A DNA stretch of 62,747 nucleotides from Ruminococcus sp. (lineage in GTDB: Bacteria; Bacillota; Clostridia; Oscillospirales; Ruminococcaceae): positions 1 to 62,747 of the forward strand of contig JAMPDU010000002.1 in assembly GCA_023665505.1 (NCBI GenBank), given 5' to 3'. This document shows, piece by piece, positions 49,711-58,769 of this stretch. A model generated the notes under the pieces. It saw only the letters and a list, made by a program, of their open reading frames with translations, ran no database searches and was not told the DNA's origin. Every line of letters starts with the position of its first letter. The first letter of the stretch is position 1. The position numbers and the translations under genes were made by a program.

Positions 49711-49803
49711 TGTTTTTGCCTCCGTTCATAAATTTTTTTATGGTATAAGGACATAAAACCGCCCTTATAAACTGACCTCAAACGGCGAAATTCCGTTGGA
49801 AAT

Positions 49804-50619
49804 TTATTCCTCTGTGAACTTACCGATTTTTCTAAATTTAGTATAACGTTCATTTAGCAAAACGTCAATATCTATTTTCATTTTTTTATTCAGCGTTTTT
49901 AACAAAAATTCAGCGATATTTTCGGCGGTTTGCCCAACATCGTTATGCGCGCCCCCCAAAGGCTCTTCGATTATCTTCTCCGCGACCGCTAATTCCACCA
50001 TATCTTCGGCGGTTACGCGCATTATGTTGCACGCCTCTTTCTCCTTGCTGCCGTCCTTCCAAAGAATGGATGCGAACCCTCTGGGAGAAATTACCGTGTA
50101 AGACGCGTTCTCCAAAATCGCCAGCTCGTCGCACACTCCCAAAGCAAGCGCGCCGCCGCTGCCCGCCTCGCCCAGAACCACGCTGATTATCGGTGTACGC
50201 AGCCGCATAAACTCCATAATATTTTTCGCGATAGCCTCGCCCTGACCCCGTTTTTCCGCCTCGACGCCGCAGAACGCCCCGGGGGTGTCTATAAAGCATA
50301 TCACGGGTCTGTGGAACTTCTCCGCCTGTCTCGCAAGCCGCAGAGCCTTTCTGTAGCCCTCGGGGTGGGGCATGGCGAAGTTGCTTTCCTTGTTTTCGTT
50401 GAGGTTTCTGCCCTTGACTTGGGCGATGACGGTAACGGGCACGCCGTTTATCGAGCCTATGCCCCCCATAATCGCCTTATCGTCGCCGAAACAGCGGTCG
50501 CCGTGCATTTCGATAAACTCGTCGAAAATAAGCGGTATATAGTCCCTGACGGTGGGTCTGCCATTGTGGCGGACGACTTCAAGCCGTTCATATGGGGTGA
50601 GCTTGTTAATTTTTTCCAT
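49804..50619 (-). CDS. accA: Acetyl-CoA carboxylase carboxyltransferase alpha
   Basis: Forms the carboxyltransferase with AccD, moving CO2 from carboxybiotin to acetyl-CoA. It is 271 residues with the crotonase-fold motifs ICFIDTPGAFCGVEAEKRGQ, VVLGEAGSGGALALG and YTVISPRGFASILW. ATG 50619 (MEKINKLTPYER) follows GGGAGGCG and lies inside the end of accD, so translation is coupled; the longer frame is rejected. Confidence 0.97.
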   Translation of the reverse strand: MEKINKLTPYERLEVVRHNGRPTVRDYIPLIFDEFIEMHGDRCFGDDKAIMGGIGSINGVPVTVIAQVKGRNLNENKESNFAMPHPEGYRKALRLARQAEKFHRPVICFIDTPGAFCGVEAEKRGQGEAIAKNIMEFMRLRTPIISVVLGEAGSGGALALGVCDELAILENASYTVISPRGFASILWKDGSKEKEACNIMRVTAEDMVELAVAEKIIEEPLGGAHNDVGQTAENIAEFLLKTLNKKMKIDIDVLLNERYTKFRKIGKFTEE

Positions 50620-51508
50620 TGCAGACGCCTCCCGTTTTGTGCAGTTTGAGAATATGGGCGATAGTCCGCCGCATTGACTTTCTCTCAACAATCATATCCG
50701 CAAAGCCGTGCTCCAGCATAAATTCCGCGGACTGAAAATCGTCGGGCAGCCTTTGCTTTATGGTACCCTCGATAACCCGCCGCCCCGCAAAGCCTATAAG
50801 GACTTTCGGCTCGGCGATAATAATGTCCCCCAAAGAGGCGAAAGACGCCGTAACGCCGCCCGTGGTTGGGTCTGTCATCACCGTTATGTACAGCAGCCCC
50901 GCGTCGCTGTGACGGGCGACTGCGCCGCTTGTTTTCGCCATTTGCATAAGGGAAATTATACCCTCGTGCATACGCGCGCCCCCCGAGGCGGTGAACATTA
51001 TCACCGGGAGATTGTTTTCCGTGGCAAACTCAAAGGCGCGGGTGATTTTCTCCCCCACAACGCTGCCCATGGACGCCATCATATAGCGGGAATCCATTAC
51101 CCCCATAACGCACCGCTCGCCGCGGATTGTGCACTCGCCGGTAATCACCGCGTCCTTTAACCCCGTGCTGTTCCGCAAAGCCTGCTGCTTAGCCTCGTAG
51201 TCGGGGAAATCTATGGGGTTCTCGCTCACCATATTTTCGTCGAACTCCCTAAAGCTGTCCTTGTCGGCGATAAGTTTTATTCTCTCGGGGGCGGAAATTC
51301 TCGCGTGGTAGCCGCATTCGGGGCAGACCTTGAGATTTTTTTCCAGCTCCTCCGTCATAATCACATTCAAGCAGCGGGGGCATTTGAAAAGCATATTTTT
51401 CGGTACTTTTACGGCGGTGTCCTCTCTGTCGGGACTTTCCCCGCCGCCGCCATTTTCAGCCGCGTTGAGCCGCGTTTTCACCACATTGAATAAGTCCTCC
51501 AGACCCAT
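50606..51508 (-). CDS. accD: Acetyl-CoA carboxylase carboxyltransferase beta
   Basis: A 300-residue partner of AccA. The N-terminal four-Cys zinc finger (FKCPRC and KVCPECGYHARI) and the catalytic GGARMHEGIISLMQMAKTSG and TTGGVTASFASLGD motifs are present. Overlaps accA by 14 bases. It is preceded by two zinc-ribbon genes that separate it from accC. Confidence 0.97.
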   Translation of the reverse strand: MGLEDLFNVVKTRLNAAENGGGGESPDREDTAVKVPKNMLFKCPRCLNVIMTEELEKNLKVCPECGYHARISAPERIKLIADKDSFREFDENMVSENPIDFPDYEAKQQALRNSTGLKDAVITGECTIRGERCVMGVMDSRYMMASMGSVVGEKITRAFEFATENNLPVIMFTASGGARMHEGIISLMQMAKTSGAVARHSDAGLLYITVMTDPTTGGVTASFASLGDIIIAEPKVLIGFAGRRVIEGTIKQRLPDDFQSAEFMLEHGFADMIVERKSMRRTIAHILKLHKTGGVCNGKN

Positions 51509-51555
51509 TTTTTGTTAGCTCCTTTCAGAAGATAGAAAATTGATTTTTTACAGCG

Positions 51556-52173
51556 TTACGGCGGCAGAATAAAGCCGAGTACCATTAAAATAATTATGAA
51601 CGGTATATGTGATTTGTCCGCGTTTTTAGAGCTTGTAATCAGCCAAATAATTCCATACCACGGGAAAATCAAGGTAATAATCGCGAAAACAATATTATTT
51701 TTGATAAAGTCCCAAAAACCGCCCGCAGGCTTGCTTTGGTTGGGGTTTGCGTAGGGCTTGAAATTGCCGTTTGCGTACGGGTTCTGATTGTTGTTTTGAT
51801 TTTGGGGCGGGTTGTTGTTTGCGTAAGGCGACGGACTTCCCTGATTTGGGGTATTGTTTTGGTACGGGTTCGCGCCGCCGTTTAAGCCGTTGTCCTGCCC
51901 CGCGTAAGGGTTGGCATAGGGGGAATTGTTTTTCGTTTCCGCCCTGTTTTCCCGCACCTCGAATTTGGGCGGCTCGGGACGGTTGGGGTAAATTTCCTCG
52001 GTGATGTGCTTTGGGGTGATCTCCCGAATGGCAGGCTCTTCCTGCGGGTAGTCCGAGGGGTCGTAATTGTAGAGCGCGCTTATGTCCTCCTCGTCGGGAA
52101 TTGTGTAGCCGCAGCTGTCGCAGTAATTGTCCTTAACGCTCCCCCCGCACAGGGGACATCTTTTTGCCGCCAT
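51556..52173 (-). CDS. Zinc-ribbon membrane protein 1
   Basis: A 205-residue protein with an N-terminal zinc ribbon (CPLCGGSV, then CDSCGYTIP), a shared EDISALYNYDPSD segment and a long Asn/Pro/Gln/Tyr-rich disordered linker with repeated PYAN units. Two C-terminal hydrophobic helices follow (IVFAIITLIFPWYGIIWLI and IPFIIILMVLGFIL). Not a recognised named family. The first about 38 residues match the next upstream gene, so the two are paralogues. Located inside the acc operon; function unknown. Confidence 0.8.
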   Translation of the reverse strand: MAAKRCPLCGGSVKDNYCDSCGYTIPDEEDISALYNYDPSDYPQEEPAIREITPKHITEEIYPNRPEPPKFEVRENRAETKNNSPYANPYAGQDNGLNGGANPYQNNTPNQGSPSPYANNNPPQNQNNNQNPYANGNFKPYANPNQSKPAGGFWDFIKNNIVFAIITLIFPWYGIIWLITSSKNADKSHIPFIIILMVLGFILPP

Positions 52174-52186
52174 TTTATCACCTCTT

Positions 52187-52855
52187 TCAGTAAGTGTAGT
52201 CGTCTTTCAAAAACCACATAATAATATGCTGCAATATCGTATCGAGCCCCGTGGGGTCCCAGCCCGCGAACTGCAAAATCAACGTCAGCGCAACCATTGC
52301 CGCCGCGAGAAAAATCTCGCTTTTTTTGCGGTCTTTGTCGCTGTTTATCACGAAGTAGAACAGCGCGAAACCGTACCCCAACGTGGGAACTGCCGCAACC
52401 AGCAGAAATTTCCACCAATGATGCCAAACGAAATCCGACACGGCTTTTACAAACCTTGTGGGCAGTTCATTGGGTTTTGCGGCGGGGTCTGGGTTGCCGT
52501 ATACGGGCTTTGTGTACGGTACAAACGCCGTATTTGCCGTATTCAGCGTTGGGGGAGAATTTTTCGCCGCCTGCTCCGCCGCTCTTTCCCGAGCCTTTTT
52601 CAGTTTCGCCGCCTGTCTCTGCTGTTCAAGCGTGGGCAATGCCGCCGCGTCGGGAACTTCTATGGAGGGAATATCGTCGCCGTCCTCCTCGAAAGCCGCC
52701 TCGCCGAAAACAACGTTGCTCGGGTCAAGGTCGTACACCGCGGAAATTTCCTCCGTATTCGGGGGCGCGTACCCGCAGGAGGCGCACTCCCCCAACATCA
52801 CGTCTCCCCCGCACAGCGGACATTTTTCCTTAGACGATACCCGTAAATCCTCCAC
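52187..52855 (-). CDS. Zinc-ribbon membrane protein 2
   Basis: A 222-residue paralogue of the downstream gene in its first 40 residues (CPLCGGDV, CASCGYAPP, EEISAVYDLDPSN). Then come an acidic stretch, a basic coiled-coil segment (QQRQAAKLKKARERAAEQAA) and two or three C-terminal membrane helices (FLLVAAVPTLGYGFALFYF, IFLAAAMVALTLILQF). The start is GTG 52855, four bases past the accC stop; no in-frame ATG exists. It may sense or scaffold at the membrane; this is only a guess. Confidence 0.78.
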   Translation of the reverse strand: MEDLRVSSKEKCPLCGGDVMLGECASCGYAPPNTEEISAVYDLDPSNVVFGEAAFEEDGDDIPSIEVPDAAALPTLEQQRQAAKLKKARERAAEQAAKNSPPTLNTANTAFVPYTKPVYGNPDPAAKPNELPTRFVKAVSDFVWHHWWKFLLVAAVPTLGYGFALFYFVINSDKDRKKSEIFLAAAMVALTLILQFAGWDPTGLDTILQHIIMWFLKDDYTY

Positions 52856-52859
52856 GGCG

Positions 52860-54200
52860 TTACCCTTGCCTTCTTTCCAAATAGCCTATGTCGTACTTCC
52901 CCGACTCGAAAACGGGGTCTCTTATCAGCGACAGCTGAAAATCTATATTCGTATCCACGCCCTCGACAATAAATTCCGCAAGCGCCCACTTCATTTTGGC
53001 GATAGCCTCTTCGCGGGTTGGGGCGTACACAATAAGCTTGGCAATCATGCTGTCATAGTAGGGCGGTATGGTGTACCCTTGGTACGCCGCGCTGTCTATC
53101 CGCACTCCCGGACCGCCCGGCACCAGCATTGCGTTTATCTTACCGGGGCAGGGGCGGAAACCCTTTTCGGGGTTCTCGGCGTTTATGCGGCACTCGATTG
53201 AGTGTCCCGTTACCCGTATGTCCTCCTGAGAGTAGGGCAGCTCTTTCCCCGCCGCGATTTTAAGCTGCGCCTTAACAAGGTCTACCCCCGTGACAAACTC
53301 GGTAATGGGGTGCTCGACTTGAATACGGGTATTCATTTCCATAAAATAGAAATTGCACTCGCTGTCCACCAAAAACTCGATAGTACCGGCATTGTAATAG
53401 CCGCATACCTTTGCCGCCGCAACCGCCGCCATACCCATACGCTGCCGCAGGGGCGGGGTCATGATAACCGAGGGGCTTTCCTCCAGCACCTTTTGGTTGC
53501 GCCGCTGCATCGAGCAGTCACGCTCCCCCAGGTGCACCACATTGCCGTGGGTATCAGCCAAAATCTGGATTTCTATATGCTTGGGGTTGACGATAAATTT
53601 CTCCATATATATGCTGTCGTCGCCGAAATAATTCAACGCCTCCTGCTTTGCCTCTTCTATGCGGGGGACTAAGTCCTCCATACGCTCCACAAGGCGTATG
53701 CCCCGACCGCCGCCCCCTGCGGAGGCTTTTACCATTAGTGGAAAACCGATTTCCTCCGCCAGCTTTTTCGCCTCTTCCACAGACTTAACCGCCCCGTCGC
53801 TGCCGGGAATAACGGGCACGCCCGCCTTTTTCATTGCGGCTTTGGCGGCGGCTTTGTCCCCCAGCATTTCGATAGATTCGGGGGACGGTCCGATAAAGGT
53901 TATACCGCACTTGCGGCAGTTGCGGGCGAAAGCGGCGTTCTCGGAAAGAAAGCCGAAACCCGGGTGCACCGCGTCCGCGCCGGTTATTTCACAGGCGGCG
54001 ATAATCGCCTTTTCGTTAAGGTAGCTGTCCTTGGTTGCCGCGCCGCCTATACATACCGCCTCGTCGGCAATTTGAGCGTGGAGAGCGGTTCTGTCCGCCG
54101 CGGAAAAAACCGCCACCGTTTTCAGACCCAGCTCGCGGCAGGCTCTGATTACCCTTACGGCTATTTCGCCCCTGTTGGCGATAAGTACCTTTTTAAACAT
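52860..54200 (-). CDS. accC: Biotin carboxylase of acetyl-CoA carboxylase
   Basis: Carboxylates the biotin on AccB using ATP and bicarbonate. It is 446 residues: KVLIANRGEIAVRVIRAC, ATP-grasp loop KASAGGGGRGIRLV, and the catalytic FMEMNTRIQVEHPITE. It follows fabZ and precedes the zinc-ribbon pair. Start ATG 54200 after GAAAGGAT. Confidence 0.97.
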   Translation of the reverse strand: MFKKVLIANRGEIAVRVIRACRELGLKTVAVFSAADRTALHAQIADEAVCIGGAATKDSYLNEKAIIAACEITGADAVHPGFGFLSENAAFARNCRKCGITFIGPSPESIEMLGDKAAAKAAMKKAGVPVIPGSDGAVKSVEEAKKLAEEIGFPLMVKASAGGGGRGIRLVERMEDLVPRIEEAKQEALNYFGDDSIYMEKFIVNPKHIEIQILADTHGNVVHLGERDCSMQRRNQKVLEESPSVIMTPPLRQRMGMAAVAAAKVCGYYNAGTIEFLVDSECNFYFMEMNTRIQVEHPITEFVTGVDLVKAQLKIAAGKELPYSQEDIRVTGHSIECRINAENPEKGFRPCPGKINAMLVPGGPGVRIDSAAYQGYTIPPYYDSMIAKLIVYAPTREEAIAKMKWALAEFIVEGVDTNIDFQLSLIRDPVFESGKYDIGYLERRQG

Positions 54201-54233
54201 AGCTATAAAATCCTTTCGGAAGTTAATTAATAA

Positions 54234-54662
54234 TTACTTTATTGCAAAAGAAATTTCCGCCGAAACGGCTTTTTCTCCGTTCACCGTGGCGAGAGCTTTC
54301 CCAACGCCCACGGGACCTTTTATCTTGATGATTTCAACCTCAATACGGAGAGTGTCCCCCGGCACTACCTGACGGCGGAATTTCGCCTCTTTTACCCCGC
54401 CGAAAAAGCCTATTTTGCCCTTGTTTTCGGGCATGGCAAGCATTGCCACCGCTCCCGCCTGAGCGCACATCTCCAGCATAAGCACCCCGGGGACGACGGG
54501 GTAGTTGGGAAAATGTCCCTTAAACCAAAACTCGTCCTCGTTCATATGCTTTGTGGCAACCACACGCTTGCCCACTTCCATTTCCTCGATAGTATCTATC
54601 AGCAGAAACGGGTCGCGGTGGGGAATTATTTCCATAATCTGTTCTTTATTCATTAAAGACAT
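54234..54662 (-). CDS. fabZ: 3-hydroxyacyl-ACP dehydratase FabZ
   Basis: A 142-residue hot-dog fold dehydratase of the elongation cycle. The catalytic His is in IIPHRDPFLLID and the Glu in VVPGVLMLEMCAQAGA. It sits between accB and accC, as in many Firmicutes. Its stop lies within an AT heptamer tract (about 54222-54240). Confidence 0.96.
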   Translation of the reverse strand: MSLMNKEQIMEIIPHRDPFLLIDTIEEMEVGKRVVATKHMNEDEFWFKGHFPNYPVVPGVLMLEMCAQAGAVAMLAMPENKGKIGFFGGVKEAKFRRQVVPGDTLRIEVEIIKIKGPVGVGKALATVNGEKAVSAEISFAIK

Positions 54663-54674
54663 AAGTACGTCCCC

Positions 54675-55133
54675 CTACTTTATTATCATTATCGGCTGGT
54701 CGTATTCAACCGCCTGACCGTTGTTTACGAGTATCTCCTCAACAACGCCGTCAAAGTCGCTCTGTACCTCGTTCATAAGTTTCATGGACTCTATTATCAT
54801 CAGCACGTCGCCCTTTTTCACCCGTTTGCCCACGGTTACGAAAGGCGGCTTGTCGGGGGCGGAGGCGGCGTAGAAAGTTCCCACCAAAGGGGCTTTCACG
54901 ATATTTCCCGAAACGGCGGGACTTTCCCCCTGCGCCGTCTGAACGGGTGTAACAGGGGTCTGCGCCAAAGGCATACCCATTGGTGGCATTGGCGCACCCA
55001 TAGGCGGGGGCGGCGGGGGGCATCTTCTCCCCTTGACCGTAACCGTTTCCTCGCCGTCCGAAACGGTGATTTCCTCCAGTTCCTTTTCCTTGACAAGTTC
55101 CGCAAGCTGTTGTATAAATTCGATTTTTACCAT
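54675..55133 (-). CDS. accB: Biotin carboxyl carrier protein AccB
   Basis: A 152-residue protein. An N-terminal helix (FIQQLAELVKEKELEEI) is joined by a Pro/Met-rich flexible linker (PPPPPPMGAPMPPMGMPL) to the biotinyl domain, whose target lysine is in IIESMKLMNEV. It lies between fabF and fabZ. Start ATG 55133. Confidence 0.96.
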   Translation of the reverse strand: MVKIEFIQQLAELVKEKELEEITVSDGEETVTVKGRRCPPPPPPMGAPMPPMGMPLAQTPVTPVQTAQGESPAVSGNIVKAPLVGTFYAASAPDKPPFVTVGKRVKKGDVLMIIESMKLMNEVQSDFDGVVEEILVNNGQAVEYDQPIMIIK

Positions 55134-55137
55134 AATT

Positions 55138-56376
55138 TTACTCCTTATATTTGATTATGCAAAGTGTGGCGTTGTGTCCGCCAAAGCCGAGACTGTTGGA
55201 CAGCGCGGCGTTTACGGGCATATCCCGTCCCCCCTCGGTGCAGTAGTCAAGGTCGCACTCGGGGTCGGGGACTTTATATCCCAGCGTTTTGTGTACATAG
55301 CCGTTCTTTACCGAAAGCGCGGTAACGATTGCCTCAACCGCCCCCGCCGCGCCGAGAAGATGACCCGTCATAGACTTTGTGGAATTTATTGCCACTTTTT
55401 TGGCAGTTTCCTCCCCCAAAGCTTTCTTTATAGCCTTTGTTTCGTACTTGTCGTTAAGACCCGTGGACGTGCCGTGAGCGTTGATGTAGTCGATGTCCTC
55501 CGCTTTAAGTCCCGCCTCGGTAAAGGCGTTTATCATGCCCCGCGCCGCCGCGTCTCCCTCGGGTGAGGGTGATGTCATATGGTACGCGTCGCAGGTCGCG
55601 CCGTACCCCGCTATTTCGGCGTAAATCTTCGCGCCCCTTGCCTTTGCGTGCTCAAGCTCTTCAAGAATAAGCGCGCCGCAGCCCTCGCCAAGTACAAAGC
55701 CGTTTCTCTCGCCGTCGAAAGGTATGGAGCACCTGTCCAAATCGTCGGAACGGGTCAGGGCTTTCATGTTGTTGAAACCGCCCAGCGCGAAAGTCCCCAC
55801 GCAGGACTCCGAGCCGCCCGCAATGCACACGTCGAGGTAGCCGTCCTTGATTTTGCGGAACGCCTCGCCGACAGCGTGCGCCGAGGACGCGCAAGCCGTT
55901 GTGGAGCAGAAATTGTCCCCCTTAAAGCCCGTGCGCATGGAAATCGTACCCGCCGCCATATTGCCAATCATCATCGGCACATAGAAAACGGAAATCCTGT
56001 CCGCGCCCTTTTCCAGGAACTTTTCGTGCTCGGAAAGGGTAAGGTTAAGTCCGCCTATGCCCACGCCGAAAATAACCCCCGCCCGGAACGGGTCAAGGTC
56101 TTTAAAGTCCGAACCGCTGTCCGCCAGCGCGTCGAGAGCGGCGTTCACCGCGAACTGGGTGAACCTGTCCATGCGGCGGGTTTCCTTTTTCTCCACGTAT
56201 TTTTCGGGGGAGAAATCCTTTACCCGGGCGGCGATTTTCACGTCGAAATCATCGCCCGTAATATCGTTGATGTAGCCGAAACCGTGTCTGCCCGCTTTAA
56301 GGCTTTCCCACAGCTCGTCAAGGCTGTTTCCCACGGGGGAAACCACGCCCATTCCCGTTATAACAACTCTTTTCAT
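55138..56376 (-). CDS. fabF: 3-oxoacyl-ACP synthase II
   Basis: Condenses malonyl-ACP with acyl-ACP. It is 412 residues with the catalytic Cys in STTACASSAHA, first His in NAHGTSTGLND and second His in SMTGHLLGAAG. It is preceded by fabG with a 66-base gap that contains a short GC palindrome (about 56413-56437). Start ATG 56376. Confidence 0.97.
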   Translation of the reverse strand: MKRVVITGMGVVSPVGNSLDELWESLKAGRHGFGYINDITGDDFDVKIAARVKDFSPEKYVEKKETRRMDRFTQFAVNAALDALADSGSDFKDLDPFRAGVIFGVGIGGLNLTLSEHEKFLEKGADRISVFYVPMMIGNMAAGTISMRTGFKGDNFCSTTACASSAHAVGEAFRKIKDGYLDVCIAGGSESCVGTFALGGFNNMKALTRSDDLDRCSIPFDGERNGFVLGEGCGALILEELEHAKARGAKIYAEIAGYGATCDAYHMTSPSPEGDAAARGMINAFTEAGLKAEDIDYINAHGTSTGLNDKYETKAIKKALGEETAKKVAINSTKSMTGHLLGAAGAVEAIVTALSVKNGYVHKTLGYKVPDPECDLDYCTEGGRDMPVNAALSNSLGFGGHNATLCIIKYKE

Positions 56377-56442
56377 ATATTTATCCCTTTCAATTTACAA
56401 ATTATTAATAATTTTTTGGGGTACGGTTTTCCCGCACCGCCG

Positions 56443-57180
56443 TCACATTGACAGACCGCCCGAAATTTCAATGGTCTGCCCCGTAACATAGGACGCGTCC
56501 GCCGAGCAGAGGAAAGACACCACCCCCGCGATTTCCTCAACCGTGCCGTAGCGTTTCATGGCGATAGCCTCCAGCATTTTCGCCTTTTGCTCCTCGGTGA
56601 GCTTGTCGGTCATGGGGGTGCTGATAAATCCCGGCGCGACGGCGTTCACGTTGATGTTCCGCGAGCCAAGCTCCTTTGCGGCGGTTTTCGTCATGCCGAT
56701 TATGGCGGCTTTCGAGGCGGAATAGTTCATCTGCCCCGGGTTGCCGTAAAGTCCCGCCACAGAGGCAAGATTGACAATTTTTCCCTGTTTTTGCCGTATC
56801 ATAACGTTTCCCGCCAGTTTCATCATATTGAAAACGCTTTTCTGATTTACCGCGATAACGCTGTCGTACTGCTCCTCGGACATTCTCGCCATAAGCCCGT
56901 CACGGGTAATCCCCGCGTTGTTGATGAGCACGTCAATCGTGCCGAAACGCTCCTTGACGGCTTTTACCATTGCCTCGCACTGGGAATAGTTGGAAACGTC
57001 CGCGCAGAATATTTCCGCCTCGACCCCGAGGCCGGTAATTTTTTCCTTTATATCGTTGTTTTCAAACATACCCTCGTTAAGGTCGTTCAGCGCGATATTG
57101 AAACCGTCCCGCGCCAAACGCAGGGCAATCGCCGCGCCGATACCTCTCGAAGAGCCTGTGATTATTGCAGTTTTAGCCAT
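56443..57180 (-). CDS. fabG: 3-oxoacyl-ACP reductase FabG
   Basis: NADPH-dependent reductase of the elongation cycle, 245 residues. Cofactor motif TGSSRGIGAAI, structural NNAG (LINNAGITRDGL), catalytic Ser region and YSASKAA with Tyr and Lys; the C-terminus ends GQTIEISGGLSM. ATG 57180 follows AAAGGAA; six upstream codons are rejected. It overlaps the small membrane protein gene upstream by eight bases. Confidence 0.97.
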   Translation of the reverse strand: MAKTAIITGSSRGIGAAIALRLARDGFNIALNDLNEGMFENNDIKEKITGLGVEAEIFCADVSNYSQCEAMVKAVKERFGTIDVLINNAGITRDGLMARMSEEQYDSVIAVNQKSVFNMMKLAGNVMIRQKQGKIVNLASVAGLYGNPGQMNYSASKAAIIGMTKTAAKELGSRNINVNAVAPGFISTPMTDKLTEEQKAKMLEAIAMKRYGTVEEIAGVVSFLCSADASYVTGQTIEISGGLSM

Positions 57181-57592
57181 AAATAAAATTCCTTTCAAAG
57201 TTAGTTGTGTAGTACTCGATGTATAATTTGCCGAAAATATCCTTATCGTTATTTATTTCGGGTATGAAAATTATCTCGTCATAGGTAATATTTCTGTGCC
57301 GCAAATTCCGCGAAAGCCTGTACTGTCTGTACCGCGTTTCTCTTTGGCGTTTGGCGGCAAGCTCAATCCGCCGCAGGTTTATCCGCATGGAAAGGCTGCC
57401 GTGCACCGAGTACACGCCGATTGAGGTAAGTATCACGAAAAGGCGGCTGTTTTTGTCCCAAAAGGAGAAAGTCAGTAATACTCCCTGTATAATAAGCCAA
57501 ACCACGCTTTTCTGCATAAAAGCGGTAAAGGCGTTGTAGGCGTAAAGCCAAAACAAGTCCCAAAGCTCGGTAACAACATATTCGTCAAGCAC
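57173..57592 (-). CDS. Small membrane protein between fabH and fabG
   Basis: A 139-residue protein, not recognised. There are two hydrophobic segments near residues 28-43 (SVVWLIIQGVLLTFSF) and 50-66 (LFVILTSIGVYSVHG), then a strongly basic stretch (RRIELAAKRQRETRYRQYRL) and an acidic/aromatic end. It occupies the place where fabK and fabD often sit in clostridial fab clusters, and overlaps fabG by eight bases, so it is probably co-translated with it. Function unknown. Confidence 0.7.
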   Translation of the reverse strand: MLDEYVVTELWDLFWLYAYNAFTAFMQKSVVWLIIQGVLLTFSFWDKNSRLFVILTSIGVYSVHGSLSMRINLRRIELAAKRQRETRYRQYRLSRNLRHRNITYDEIIFIPEINNDKDIFGKLYIEYYTTNFERNFIYG

Positions 57593-57660
57593 GGTTTACC
57601 CCTCCTTTTCGTAAAATTTCCAAATTACCCTTTGTAATATATATTGGTTTATATACGTTT

Positions 57661-57724
57661 TGTAGGGGACGGGTTTCCCGTCCCGCAGACGCATATTCTC
57701 GGGCGGGGAAACCCCGCCCCTACA
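57661..57724. repeat. 64-bp MITE-like palindromic element (type copy)
   Basis: TGTAGGGG at the left end and CCCCTACA at the right. Two internal palindromes (GACGGGTTTCCCGTC and GGCGGGGAAACCCCGCC) are joined by about 16 bases. It lies just downstream of the fabH stop and is the cleanest copy of the family with 62414-62476. Confidence 0.85.
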
Positions 57725-57732
57725 GGGTAACA

Positions 57733-58728
57733 TTAATATTCAAGAATAACCGCGCCCATTGTCAGCCCCGCGCCGAAACCGACGAGACACAACTTGTCGC
57801 CCCGCTTTATTATACCCTCTGTAATAGCCTCGTGCAGCGCGATAGGTATGGACGCGCTGGAGGTATTGCCGTGGTTCGCGATGTTCACAATAAATTTATC
57901 CATTGAAACGCCGATATTTTTGGCGGCTGTCTCGATAATGCGGATATTCGCCTGATGAGGAATGAACCAGTCCACCTCGCCCACGTCAAGCCCGATTTTT
58001 TCCGCCGCCTTTTTCGCCGCCATTGGCAAAGCCTTTGTGGCGAACTTGTAGACCTCTTTTCCGTCCTGAAAGAGGAAGGTCGTTCCGCCGCCGAATTCGC
58101 TGCCGTCGATGTCGTCGGTTTGGCTGCTCCTGAACGGGTGGAAAACCTTGTGGGACTTTGCGTAAAGGAAGTGCGCCCCCCGTCCGTCCGCGCCGATATA
58201 GCTTGTGAAAAGCTTTTCGGAACGTCCTATAACGGCGGCAGCCGCGCCGTCGCCGAAAAGTATGCAGGTTGAGCGGTCGGCATAGTCGGTAATCCGCGAC
58301 AGGGTTTCGTTGGCAACCACAAGGACGTACTTCATATCCGGCTCGGTTTGGAGGTAACGCTTTGCCGCGTCAACGCCGTAAACAAACCCCGAACAGGCGG
58401 CGTTAAGGTCGTAAGCGGCGGCGTTTGCCGCGCCTATCTCGCTTTGTATCACGCACGCCATCGACGGCGTATAGAAGTCGCTTGTAATGGTCGTGTCGAT
58501 TATAAGACCTATATCGAGGGGGTCTATGCCCGCGTTTTTTACAGCCTCCGCGGCGGCTGACCCGCCCATTTTCCAAGTGGGTTCGCCGTCGGCAATGCCA
58601 CGGGACTTTATCCCCGTGCGGGTGGAAATCCACTCGTCGTTTGTCTCAACCACCTTAGCCAAATCGTCGTTAGTGACGTTAAGTCTCGGACTGTACGAAC
58701 CTGTTCCCAAAATTTCAATTCCAAACAA
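57733..58728 (-). CDS. fabH: 3-oxoacyl-ACP synthase III
   Basis: Starts fatty-acid synthesis by condensing acetyl-CoA with malonyl-ACP. It is 331 residues: catalytic Cys in LNAACSGFVYG, His in FIPHQANIRI and Asn in NIANHGNTS. The start is TTG 58728 (MFGIEILGTGSYSPR), seven bases after GGAGG; the frame's earlier TTG lies before that ribosome site. First gene of the minus-strand fab cluster, divergent from fabD. Confidence 0.95.
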   Translation of the reverse strand: MFGIEILGTGSYSPRLNVTNDDLAKVVETNDEWISTRTGIKSRGIADGEPTWKMGGSAAAEAVKNAGIDPLDIGLIIDTTITSDFYTPSMACVIQSEIGAANAAAYDLNAACSGFVYGVDAAKRYLQTEPDMKYVLVVANETLSRITDYADRSTCILFGDGAAAAVIGRSEKLFTSYIGADGRGAHFLYAKSHKVFHPFRSSQTDDIDGSEFGGGTTFLFQDGKEVYKFATKALPMAAKKAAEKIGLDVGEVDWFIPHQANIRIIETAAKNIGVSMDKFIVNIANHGNTSSASIPIALHEAITEGIIKRGDKLCLVGFGAGLTMGAVILEY

Positions 58729-58769
58729 AGCAAAGACCTCCAAAATTTGAATACGGCAAAAAACCTTTC

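Noticed and set aside
49474..49731. Plus-strand 85-codon frame opposite acpP
   Set aside because: It is the reverse complement of a certain acyl carrier protein gene.
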